A model generated the notes under the pieces. That model was given only the letters and a program-made list of their open reading frames with translations. It made no database searches and had not been told where the DNA came from. From the NCBI GenBank assembly GCA_050946255.1, contig JBMNUL010000092.1:1-10707 (forward strand): a stretch of 10,707 bases of DNA. Direction: 5' to 3'. How positions within the stretch are numbered: the stretch's first letter is position 1; each line of letters starts with the position of its first letter. Positions 1-6,629 of this stretch are shown one piece after another. Made by a program: the position numbers and the translations under genes. The stretch is from JBMNUL01 sp050946255 (GTDB lineage Bacteria; Actinomycetota; Coriobacteriia; Coriobacteriales; CADBOM01).

Positions 1-930
1 GTACTTCTGACCGGCGAGCTCGATGCCCTTCATGCGCCAAACCTCGCCATCCGGTTTCTTTGCCAGCTCGCAGTCGGTCCATCCGAACTTGGAGGTGCAG
101 GCTTCTACGAGCTCCTCTGCCAGGATTTGGGCACGGCCGTCGTGGACGACCGCAACGTAATCGGAATCCGGGTGGAGAATCACGGCGTCGTCTGCGGGAA
201 GGGTCCAAGGAGTGGTGGTCCAGATGTCCACATCGAGCTTTCCCTCCCAGGCCTCTAGTCCCTCGGGCACCGTGGTCATCTCGAACCTCACGAAGATTGC
301 AGGGCTCGTCTCGTCGCCGTACTCGATCTCTGCCTCTGCAAGGGCGGTATGGCAGTGCGAGCACCAGTGCACCGGCTTGCGGCCGCGGTAGATGGAGCCG
401 TCGAGGTACATCTTCTTGAAGATCTCGATGTTGCCGGCCTCGTATTCGGGCAGAAAGGTGAGGTAGGGGTTGTCCCACTCTGCGTTGACGCCCAGGCGCT
501 TGAATCCCTCGCGCTGCAGATCGACGCACTCCTCTGCATACTCACGGCAGAGCTTGCGCACCTCTGCCTTGGGCATGCTGCGCATCTCCTTGGTCCCGAC
601 CCTCTCCTCGATGATGTGCTCGATTGGCTGACCGTGGCAATCCCAGCCGGGAACATACGGAGTGTAGTACCCGCGCTGAGCGTGTGATTTTATGACGAAG
701 TCTTTGAGAATCTTGTTGAAGGCGTGTCCGATGTGAATTGGGCCATTGGCATATGGAGGACCGTCGTGCAGCACGAACGGCTCGTTTCCACGGTTGTGCT
801 CCAGCACGGCGTTGTAGATATCGTGCTCCTGCCACCATTCAAGACGCTTCGGCTCGTTCTTGGGGAGGTTTCCCCTCATAGGGAAGTCGGTCTTGGGGAG
901 GTTCATTGTGTTCTTGTACTCTTGAGCCAC
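1..930 (-). CDS. ileS: Isoleucyl-tRNA synthetase, N-terminal part (runs off left edge)
   Basis: Class I aminoacyl-tRNA synthetase that charges tRNA-Ile with isoleucine in the cytoplasm. The 310 codons present cover the start of the Rossmann catalytic domain and the start of the editing (CP1) domain. Visible motifs are NLPKTDFPMRG (10-20), the HIGH signature PIHIGHAFNK (64-73), PGWDCHGQPIE (95-105, where E. coli has L for Q), the HWCSHC metal-binding-like pair of cysteines (188-193) and the editing-domain motif WTTTPWTLPA (237-246). The KMSKS motif and C-terminus lie outside the window. I chose the GTG at 930 over the ATG at 906: the extra residues AQEYKNT match the usual N-terminal lead into NLPxTxFPMRG, an in-frame TGA sits just upstream (945-943), and AGGGGC precedes it. 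The gene is divergent from the EF-G paralogue. Confidence 0.97.
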   Translation of the reverse strand, partial: MAQEYKNTMNLPKTDFPMRGNLPKNEPKRLEWWQEHDIYNAVLEHNRGNEPFVLHDGPPYANGPIHIGHAFNKILKDFVIKSHAQRGYYTPYVPGWDCHGQPIEHIIEERVGTKEMRSMPKAEVRKLCREYAEECVDLQREGFKRLGVNAEWDNPYLTFLPEYEAGNIEIFKKMYLDGSIYRGRKPVHWCSHCHTALAEAEIEYGDETSPAIFVRFEMTTVPEGLEAWEGKLDVDIWTTTPWTLPADDAVILHPDSDYVAVVHDGRAQILAEELVEACTSKFGWTDCELAKKPDGEVWRMKGIELAGQKY

Positions 931-1100
931 TGTTGCCCCTGTTCAATCGTCTCGTCTTCGGAAATACTTATGCCCCGAGGTGAAACCGCCCGAGCATCAC
1001 TTGATGATGCTATTAACGATGCTGTCAACGGAATCTTGAGTTGAGGCCAACTTGTTTTCCCAGCTTGCATTACCTCGGAATACGGCAGTTCAACATTATA
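931..1100 (-). promoter_or_regulatory. ileS leader with candidate -10 box and hairpin
   Basis: Reading leftward on the minus strand, a perfect TATAAT lies at 1100-1095, which would give a leader of roughly 155 bases before the GTG at 930. I see no good -35 at the right distance, so the promoter is tentative. The leader contains a perfect 6-bp hairpin (GCATCA/TGATGC, 5-base loop, 994-1010) and a weaker ATGCTC/GGGCAT pairing next to it, and ends in the AGGGGC ribosome binding site. Actinobacterial and firmicute ileS genes often carry T-box leaders, but the conserved UGGNACCGCG-type T-box sequence is not present here. Regulation by leader structure is therefore only a possibility. Confidence 0.35.
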
Positions 1101-1117
1101 GTTCGAATGGCTTTCCA

Positions 1118-1141
1118 GCCCCCGAATCGGGGCGTTTTGTT
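1118..1141 (+). terminator. Small GC hairpin followed by T-rich run
   Basis: A CCCCG-AAT-CGGGG hairpin (alternatively GCCCC/GGGGC) is followed by GTTTTGTT, the shape of a weak intrinsic terminator on the plus strand. No plus-strand gene precedes it in the window. It would stop transcripts running antisense to the ileS leader. Tentative. Confidence 0.25.
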
Positions 1142-1205
1142 CCATGATTGGACGGTGAGCTGCCGTTTCACGGGTTTTGAGCTGCAGGACGTGCTCCTGG
1201 CAGCC

Positions 1206-1316
1206 GGATGGTCTCTATCAGCCTCTGCCGGTTGGACATGCCATTTGGTCTCTGCCAGATGGACCTGCCTCGAATGGACATGCCCTTGGGTCTCTTCCAG
1301 ATGGACATGTATTCGG
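1206..1316. repeat. Degenerate 42-bp tandem repeat in the ileS/EF-G paralogue gap
   Basis: Two adjacent 42-base units, 1233-1274 and 1275-1316, match at most positions; both begin TGGACATGCC and share GGTCTCT and CCAGATGGAC. The core TGGAC recurs at 1233, 1260, 1275 and 1302, spaced 27, 15 and 27. A more decayed partial copy starts near 1206. The reading frames through it give repetitive low-complexity peptides with no convincing start site, so I treat it as non-coding. The rest of the 931-1502 gap holds the ileS leader, a small hairpin and the ribosome binding site of the next gene. Confidence 0.7.
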
Positions 1317-1502
1317 CAGATAACTTTAAGTGCTGCCACATTGAAGCAGATTTATTTTTCGAGGGCGGGGCGAATTTCCGACTTGGTGGTATATAGTGGT
1401 TCCTAGGTTTCGTCAAACGTTCAAATTTCAGTATTGATAGATTGGCCTGATGGAACGCCAGCCGGTATTCCAGGGCCCCGGATGCAGTTTGGAGGAAAAA
1501 AG

Positions 1503-3569
1503 ATGGCAGATTTCAGCACCGACAAGGTTCGCAACGTTGTCCTTGTGGGCCAAGATGGGGCAGGCAAGACCTCCCTCGCAGAGGCCATGCTCCATCTTTG
1601 TGGAAGAACCGACCGCCTCGGCACCACCTCCGATGGAAAGTCCAACATGGACTACGATGCGGAGGAGATCAAGCGCAAGTTCACGATCTCGACAAGCCTC
1701 GGGAGCGTGACGTACAAGAACACCAAGATCAACATCTTGGATACTTCCGGATCTCCCGACTTCATCGGTGACACAATTGCCGCACTCTACGCAAGTGAAG
1801 CTGCCATCTTCGTGATCGATGCAGTTGCCGGTCCCCAGGTTATGGCCATCAAGCTCTGGGAGAACGCCATTATGGCGTCTCTTGCGAAAACGATCTACAT
1901 CAACCACATCGACCGTGAGAACTCCGACTTCGATGCAATTATCAACAACCTCACCGAGCGCTTCGGCAAGCGCGTCGGCCCTGTGGCAATTCCGATGGGA
2001 GTCGAGAGCGACTTCCACGGCGTGATCGACCTCGTGCGCATGAAGGCCCGCATCATGGACGGCGGCAAGGAGGAGATCCAGGATATCCCCGCCGAGTACG
2101 CTGATGCCGCTGAAATGTACCGCGAGCAGCTCATCGAATCCATCGCCGAAGCCGATGACGATATCATGATGAAGTACCTCGACGGCGAGGAGCTCACTCA
2201 GGAAGATGTGGAGCTCGCCCTGAAAAACGCCATTGAGATGGGCGTGTTCATGCCGATATACGTTGGTTCCACCCTCACGGAATACGGTGTGTCCGAACTG
2301 CTCGACGACATCGTGGACTTCTTCCCGGCGCCAGACAAACACGGCTCCATCCCCACCGAGGGCGGGGACTCCGTCAAGATCGGCCTCGGGACCGAGCCAG
2401 CTGCTTATGTGTTCAAAACGCTTTCAGACCCGTACGTCGGCCGCCTGAGCTTCATCAAGGTGGTCACCGGCAGCCTCAAGCCAGGAGACGAGCTCATCAA
2501 CTTCCGCAATGGCCGGAAGGAAAAGCTGGCCCACATCTACACGATGATCGGAAGCAAGACCGAGGAAATGACCTCCGCTTGCCCAGGCGATGTAGTCGTC
2601 ATCCCCAAGCTCAACGAGGTCCGCACGAACGACACGCTTTCCCAAAGCGGAAAGATCAAGTTCAACGACATCCCATTCCCCCAGCCGCTCTACCCGGTTG
2701 CCATCGAGGCATCCAACAAGAACGACGAGGACAAGATGGGGACGTTCTTCGCCCAGATGGCCGAGATCGACCCGTGCATCGTGCTCACACGCAACGACGA
2801 GACCCATCAGTCGCTGCTCTACACACTCGGCGAAGGTGTGGTCGATTTGCTGAAGTCGAGGCTGAAGGACCGCAGCAACATCGATGTCAACATCGTTGAC
2901 GTGCGGGTGCCCTACAGGGAGACGATTCGCAAGACCGCATCGGCTCAGGGCCGCCACAAGAAGCAGACCGGCGGCGCTGGACAGTTTGGAGACTGCTGGC
3001 TCAGGCTCGAGCCCAACCCGGGCGGCGGCTACGAGTTCATCGACGAGATCGTCGGTGGAAAGATTCCGCGCGGGTTCATCCCGGCGGTGGACAAGGGAGT
3101 CCAGGCCGCGATGGAGGAAGGCTTCCTGGCCGGATACCCGATGGTCGACATCAAGTGCGCCGTCTACGATGGTTCATATCACCCGGTAGACTCCAACGAA
3201 ATGGCATTCAAGCTGGCCGCAAGGCTCGGATTCCGCAATTGCTGCGAGAAGGCCGACCCCTACATCCTCGAGCCCATGGCGAACATCGAGGTCACTGTCA
3301 GCGGGGATTACGACGGAGCCATCATGAGCGACTTCTCAACCAGGAGGGGCCGCGTGACCGGAATGGACCACGACACTATGGGCAATTCCGTGATCATGGC
3401 GCGTGTGCCGTACTCCGAGGTCGTGTCCTACGCGAAGGACTTGAGGTCGCTGACCCGCGGTAACGGCACCTACACAATCGAGCTCGAGGGCTATGAGGAA
3501 GCTCCCTACGATGTGGCCCAGAAGCTGATTGCCGAGTATCAGGCAGCAAGAGCTGAGGGCAACAAGTAA
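1503..3569 (+). CDS. fusA2: Elongation factor G-like translational GTPase (EF-G paralogue)
   Basis: A 688-residue translational GTPase with the full EF-G layout, close to the usual length of about 700. The G domain has the P-loop GQDGAGKT (16-23), G3 as DTSGS (80-84) where canonical EF-G has DTPGH, and G4 as NHID (134-137) where NKxD is usual. The segment after G3 (PDFIGDTIAALYASEAAIFVIDA) and the VGSTL region (254-258) resemble the bacterial EF-G-like (EF-G2/FusA2) subfamily. Domain II follows from about 295. Domain IV keeps the tip sequence HKKQTGGAGQFG (485-496), and domain V runs to the end. Start: ATG 1503 with GGAGG seven bases upstream; the frame stays open to a TTG at 1434, but that has no good binding site. 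Monocistronic, with a terminator after it. Housekeeping EF-G is normally encoded with rpsL/rpsG, so this is a paralogue of unproven role. The symbol is by family resemblance. Confidence 0.94.
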   Translation: MADFSTDKVRNVVLVGQDGAGKTSLAEAMLHLCGRTDRLGTTSDGKSNMDYDAEEIKRKFTISTSLGSVTYKNTKINILDTSGSPDFIGDTIAALYASEAAIFVIDAVAGPQVMAIKLWENAIMASLAKTIYINHIDRENSDFDAIINNLTERFGKRVGPVAIPMGVESDFHGVIDLVRMKARIMDGGKEEIQDIPAEYADAAEMYREQLIESIAEADDDIMMKYLDGEELTQEDVELALKNAIEMGVFMPIYVGSTLTEYGVSELLDDIVDFFPAPDKHGSIPTEGGDSVKIGLGTEPAAYVFKTLSDPYVGRLSFIKVVTGSLKPGDELINFRNGRKEKLAHIYTMIGSKTEEMTSACPGDVVVIPKLNEVRTNDTLSQSGKIKFNDIPFPQPLYPVAIEASNKNDEDKMGTFFAQMAEIDPCIVLTRNDETHQSLLYTLGEGVVDLLKSRLKDRSNIDVNIVDVRVPYRETIRKTASAQGRHKKQTGGAGQFGDCWLRLEPNPGGGYEFIDEIVGGKIPRGFIPAVDKGVQAAMEEGFLAGYPMVDIKCAVYDGSYHPVDSNEMAFKLAARLGFRNCCEKADPYILEPMANIEVTVSGDYDGAIMSDFSTRRGRVTGMDHDTMGNSVIMARVPYSEVVSYAKDLRSLTRGNGTYTIELEGYEEAPYDVAQKLIAEYQAARAEGNK

Positions 3570-3629
3570 ATTCGACTTGCAGCTGAGTCGGATTTACCTT
3601 GATCCGGCTTGTTCCAAGATTGGTTTTGA

Positions 3630-3670
3630 AGGGCCACATGGGCATTGCTCATGTGGCCCTTTCCTCTTCC
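3630..3670 (+). terminator. Intrinsic terminator of the EF-G paralogue
   Basis: A perfect 11-bp stem, AGGGCCACATG (3630-3640) with CATGTGGCCCT (3650-3660), has a 9-base loop and is followed by TTCCTCTTCC. It lies 60 bases after the stop codon. The stem is strong; the T-run is interrupted by cytosines. Confidence 0.8.
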
Positions 3671-3838
3671 GGGTTCTCCCAATCCATACGTCAGGCACCG
3701 TTCCAAAATCTCTGCGATCCCTTCTTCTTGCGACCTCTCCTCTCCCTTGTGGCTCTCTCCCCACACGACCCTTGATTCACGCGAATCTTTCTTCTAACGT
3801 CTCTTTCCTCGCCTCGGAACTCTGGCATTTGGGCAGCA
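3661..3838 (+). other. Gene-free pyrimidine-rich stretch
   Basis: Between the EF-G paralogue terminator and the URO-D gene, the plus strand is strongly C/T-biased, with runs such as CCTCTCCTCTCCC and TCTTTCTTCT. No gene, riboswitch core or clear repeat is visible in it. I checked for a cobalamin riboswitch because of the downstream gene and did not see the conserved core sequences. Confidence 0.5.
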
Positions 3839-3868
3839 CTACCAAACTGTCAAAATTTATTAAATGCA

Positions 3869-3897
3869 TTCAATTTTTTTGTTCAAGCCCATATCAT
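3869..3897 (+). promoter_or_regulatory. Weak candidate promoter for the URO-D gene
   Basis: TTCAAT and TATCAT are separated by 17 bases inside an AT-rich patch (about 3850-3900) that stands out from the GC-rich surroundings. Each box matches only part of the sigma-70-type consensus. Transcription would begin near 3904, giving a leader of about 90 bases. Confidence 0.25.
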
Positions 3898-3996
3898 TGT
3901 GTTGGGGTATTTGCAGGGAGGCTTCGCGTCTCGGCAGCTGTGGACCAGGCCGTGAACCCTTCCTCTCATTGCAGGCATTCGGAATTAGGAGGAGCC

Positions 3997-5133
3997 ATGC
4001 CGGGCAACAACTATCAGGAGCATCTAGATCGCTTCAAGGCCGCAATCGAGTTCGAACCGGTGGACCGTGTGCCGTTCATCGCATCTGGTTCAGCGGTCAA
4101 CGCTCAGCTCATGGGAGTCAAGATCGCGGACTACATAAACGACATGGAGCTCTGCTGCACCACCAACCTCGAGGGAATCAGAAAGTATGCCGGGGACACG
4201 GTGGACGGAACCCAGTGTGTGATTTTCAAACCAAACCTGCTGTCCCTCTCATGGCTCGGCAAGGTGAAGATCCCAGGAGAGGACATCGGGGACAACGAGC
4301 TTTGGCAGATGTTCGAGCAGGAGACCCTCACCCAAGACGATTACGACCTGATTCTCGAAGAAGGCTATCGCCCGTGGCTCGACAAGGTCCTGAAAGAGAG
4401 GCTGGACGACCCAATTGGAAAGAGCATGGACTTCATGACCTACATGCCCACCGCAGTAGAACGTTTCAACGAGGCGGGAATCCCGGTGGTCAACGGTGGC
4501 AGCGGCTCTTCGCCAGTGGAGATGTTCTGCGGTGGTCGCACGCTCGTGAACTTCTTCGCCGACGATCTCTACGAGATTCCAGATAAGGTCGACCGGGTCT
4601 TCCGCATCGTGCAGGACGAGAAACTGGCCGATCTTGAGGCAACGTTCAAGAACCCCGAGCAGAAGCCTATTGGAATCTGGATCGGCGCTTGGCGTGGCAC
4701 CCCAGACCTGCTGAACCCGGAGATGTTCGAAAGGTACTCGTGGAAGTACATGAAGGAGATCTTCGACCTGTGCATGAGCTATGACGTGATACCGATCTTC
4801 CATCTGGATTCCAACTGGGACAACGGAATCAAATACTTCAAGGAGCTCCCCGCCCGAAAGGGCATCATCGCCCTAGATGGGATGACCGACATCTTCGAGG
4901 CGCGCAAGGTAATTGGAGACCACATGGCGATAATGGGCGACGTGCCCGCAGCGATGCAGAGCTTCAGCAAGCCAGAAGAGGTCGACGCATATTGCAAGCG
5001 CCTAATCACAGAGGTCGGACCACAAGGTTACATCATGTGCTCTGGATGCGATTCGCCGTTCAATGCAAAGCTCGAGAACCTGCAGGCGATGGTGCAATCG
5101 GTGGAGAAGTACACGCCGGCAAAGATTGCATGA
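3997..5133 (+). CDS. URO-D superfamily protein, corrinoid methyltransferase-like (MtaA/CmuA type)
   Basis: A 378-residue TIM-barrel protein of the uroporphyrinogen decarboxylase superfamily. It lacks the N-terminal RxPxWxMRQAGR motif of true HemE, so haem synthesis is unlikely. Overall pattern and length fit the MtaA/CmuA-like branch, which moves methyl groups between corrinoid proteins and thiols such as coenzyme M or tetrahydrofolate. Visible landmarks are IFHLDSNWD (267-275), LDGMTDIFEARKVIGDHMAIMGDVPA (293-318) and the C-terminal YIMCSGCD (345-352). MtaA-type enzymes bind zinc through H-x-C plus a distal C; here the first pair reads H269-L-D271, with C348 and C351 as possible distal ligands. 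Start: ATG 3997 directly after AGGAGG. It stands alone, with no corrinoid protein, activator or substrate methyltransferase beside it, so substrate and partner are unknown. O-demethylation is a guess from the family. Confidence 0.9.
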   Translation: MPGNNYQEHLDRFKAAIEFEPVDRVPFIASGSAVNAQLMGVKIADYINDMELCCTTNLEGIRKYAGDTVDGTQCVIFKPNLLSLSWLGKVKIPGEDIGDNELWQMFEQETLTQDDYDLILEEGYRPWLDKVLKERLDDPIGKSMDFMTYMPTAVERFNEAGIPVVNGGSGSSPVEMFCGGRTLVNFFADDLYEIPDKVDRVFRIVQDEKLADLEATFKNPEQKPIGIWIGAWRGTPDLLNPEMFERYSWKYMKEIFDLCMSYDVIPIFHLDSNWDNGIKYFKELPARKGIIALDGMTDIFEARKVIGDHMAIMGDVPAAMQSFSKPEEVDAYCKRLITEVGPQGYIMCSGCDSPFNAKLENLQAMVQSVEKYTPAKIA

Positions 5134-5181
5134 GTTGGGTGCGATCGATTCTCTCAGAGCAGAGTCGCAGTCTTATCCAGT

Positions 5182-5215
5182 AGGAGCCGCTTGGGTTGTT
5201 TTCCAAGCGGCTCCT
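5182..5215 (+). terminator. 13-bp perfect hairpin after the URO-D gene
   Basis: AGGAGCCGCTTGG (5182-5194) pairs perfectly with CCAAGCGGCTCCT (5203-5215) across an 8-base loop, 48 bases after the stop. There is no clear T-run after it, so it may be a terminator of the non-U-tract kind or an mRNA 3' stabiliser. From here to about 5360 I see no gene or repeat. Confidence 0.65.
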
Positions 5216-5371
5216 CGATTCTCGATATGGAAGAATTCAAAGCGGGCTTCCGCGAACTGGCCCAATGCCACACTCCTAGCTGCAGACCCGACTAGCCGTC
5301 AATCTCCAACGCGAATTTCCTGTCCCGGAAACCAAAGAAGACCTTGGGTACAGTGATGGCGTTGTTGATTG

Positions 5372-5400
5372 TTGATATACGTATATCAATTAGATTGATA
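5372..5400 (+). promoter_or_regulatory. Overlapping palindromic operator of the toxin-antitoxin operon
   Basis: TTGATATACGTATATCAA (5372-5389) is a perfect 18-base palindrome. It overlaps a second inverted repeat, TATCAAT-TAG-ATTGATA (5384-5400), so the hexamer TTGATA/TATCAA appears three times in alternating orientation. This sits 44 to 72 bases before the antitoxin start, in the AT-rich promoter area; TAAAAT (5399-5404) is a possible -10. Arrays like this are typical of autoregulated antitoxins with ribbon-helix-helix domains. Binding by the downstream antitoxin is inferred. Confidence 0.65.
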
Positions 5401-5443
5401 AAATGTTAGCTGAAATATAACACCAGAGGACTGGAGGACCGCC

Positions 5444-5851
5444 ATGCCAGTAACTCAAATGAACATACGCATCGACTCGGACCTTAAGAAATCTGGAGAC
5501 ATGGTATTCTCGCAACTTGGCCTGTCTCCCACAGAGGTGGTGCGGTTGATCTGGTCTTATGCAGATCGAAATCGCAAGGACCTCTCGAAGATCGAATATC
5601 TGGTTGTCTCCCTTCGCGATGGGGAGGCAGAAAATAATGACGACCCCGAAACTCAGATCAAGGAACTCGGATTGCTCGTCAAACGCAAAGACGAGATCCT
5701 CCAATCTTTCGGAATAGAGCCAGAGCCTGCGTATGAACATATCGATGGAGAGGACCTTGACCAAGCGCTGGCAGAGCAGATAGCCAAGGACAATGCCCTC
5801 CGAGAACAACTTGCAGATGAGAGACTGGCAAACGATGGGGAGGAGCATTGA
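5444..5851 (+). CDS. RelB/DinJ-like antitoxin (ribbon-helix-helix)
   Basis: A 135-residue, acidic protein. The N-terminus MNIRIDSDLKKSGDMVFSQLGLSPTEVVRLIW (6-37) has the short basic-acidic beta strand and two helices of the RelB/DinJ ribbon-helix-helix fold, which binds operator DNA as a dimer. The rest (about 45-135) is charged and helical-looking, rich in E and D, as expected for a toxin-wrapping tail, and is longer than in classical DinJ (about 86 residues). Start: ATG 5444 with GGAGG six bases upstream. Its TGA overlaps the next gene's ATG by one base (TGATG), so the two are translationally coupled. Expected role: neutralise the downstream PIN-domain toxin and repress the operon at the palindromes upstream. 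Confidence 0.87.
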   Translation: MPVTQMNIRIDSDLKKSGDMVFSQLGLSPTEVVRLIWSYADRNRKDLSKIEYLVVSLRDGEAENNDDPETQIKELGLLVKRKDEILQSFGIEPEPAYEHIDGEDLDQALAEQIAKDNALREQLADERLANDGEEH

Positions 5852-6339
5852 TGCAGAAACGCCTTTCATTGATGTTGGACACCAACGTGCTCCTCGACTA
5901 TTTCGACACAACACGACCAGGATGCGAGTCTGCAACCAAGCTGGTTAACCATGCGATTCGGAATGGGTTGCAACTCATGGTCTCTCCCATGTCGTTAAAG
6001 GACTTCTACTATCTTGTAGCCCAGGGAATAAAGCGCGAAGCTGGGAAATCTGGAAAAGAAATCGATGACAAACTTGCGTCGGCAGCTGAGAGTTACGCCT
6101 GGAATTGCACTCGGGAAATCATGGATGTCGCAACAATTCTTTCTGTGGACAGCCACGATGTGGAGTTGGCCAGCAATCTTCACGAACTGCACGTGGATTT
6201 CGAAGATGACCTGTTGCTCGCGGTGGCAATGCGATCTGAGGTGGCATATCTCGTCACGGGCGATGAGCATCTCGCTGCAAAATCCACTGTTCCAACGATG
6301 AATGCTGCAGACCTGGTCAAGCTCTTGCAGGTTGGATGA
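5851..6339 (+). CDS. PIN-domain toxin (VapC-like ribonuclease)
   Basis: A 162-residue protein with a PIN-domain nuclease pattern. LMLDTNVLLDYF (8-18) supplies the first catalytic aspartate D10. VSPMSLKDFYYL (45-55) fits the second conserved strand and helix, with D51 possibly in the usual Glu position. The acidic cluster DFEDDLLLAVAMRSEVAYLVTGDEHL (116-141) supplies the remaining metal ligands and the characteristic VTGDxHL end. Such enzymes cut RNA using Mg or Mn, often tRNA or rRNA; the target here is unknown. Start: ATG 5851, overlapping the antitoxin TGA by one base, with GGGGAGGAG inside the antitoxin's last codons as its binding site. A TTG at 5848 is also open but less likely. The usual acidic residues appear present, so the toxin looks intact. 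Confidence 0.88.
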   Translation: MQKRLSLMLDTNVLLDYFDTTRPGCESATKLVNHAIRNGLQLMVSPMSLKDFYYLVAQGIKREAGKSGKEIDDKLASAAESYAWNCTREIMDVATILSVDSHDVELASNLHELHVDFEDDLLLAVAMRSEVAYLVTGDEHLAAKSTVPTMNAADLVKLLQVG

Positions 6340-6470
6340 AGCCTGTGTCTACCGAAGAAGAGAGTGGCAGGGCCAATCTGCCGTTTCTGTAGCCTGGGCA
6401 CAGGATGAAGCCGATTCTGCCAAAGAAAAGAGTGGCATAAGCCAAGACCTAGGCCCAAGATGAACCAACT
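6334..6470. repeat. Degenerate 69-bp tandem duplication between toxin and dinB
   Basis: GGATGAAGCC occurs at 6334 and 6403, and A/G-rich GAAGAAGAGAGTGGCA (6354-6369) returns as AAAGAAAAGAGTGGCA (6422-6437), giving two decayed units of about 68-69 bases. The first overlaps the end of the toxin gene (stop at 6337-6339). A short GGCAG/CTGCC hairpin lies inside the first unit. The remaining gap to dinB holds an AT-rich TTATATTTAT patch (6489-6498) that could be a -10 region. I see no LexA box of the GAAC-N4-GTTC type, so SOS control of dinB is not supported. Confidence 0.55.
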
Positions 6471-6629
6471 AATTTCTGCAGGAGCGCATTATATTTATCA
6501 TGGAGTTGCGCTTCGGATTAGACCAAGAGAGCAAGCCCCGTTTAGACGAGACTCGTTGCCAGCTCGGAGCCAGCCCGCAGCTTAACTTTCGCAGAACCAC
6601 ACGCCTAGAGCAGAGAGAGGAGGACTGTC

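Noticed and set aside
1095..1135. GTTCGAATG near 1101-1109 as a tRNA T-loop
   Set aside because: The flanking bases do not form a T-stem, and no acceptor, anticodon or D arm can be drawn around it.
1070..1416. Minus-strand repetitive open frames (peptides such as HVHLEETQGHVHSRQVHLAETKW)
   Set aside because: The repetition comes from the 42-bp DNA repeat, which is a multiple of three. Two overlapping frames are both open and neither has a convincing ribosome binding site or family resemblance.
1434..1502. Upstream TTG start giving the EF-G paralogue 23 more residues
   Set aside because: The ATG at 1503 has GGAGG at ideal spacing and gives the normal family N-terminus, while the TTG at 1434 has no binding site.
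1428..2342. Long minus-strand open frame of 304 codons opposite the EF-G paralogue
   Set aside because: It is the antisense shadow of a clearly coding GTPase; its residue pattern (many H, V, D, L) is that of reverse-complement codon bias.
3700..3996. Cobalamin riboswitch upstream of the URO-D gene
   Set aside because: Neither the B12-box core nor the other conserved blocks of the riboswitch are visible.
6340..6629. LexA (SOS) operator upstream of dinB
   Set aside because: No GAAC-N4-GTTC or CTG-N10-CAG-like palindrome was found in a convincing position.
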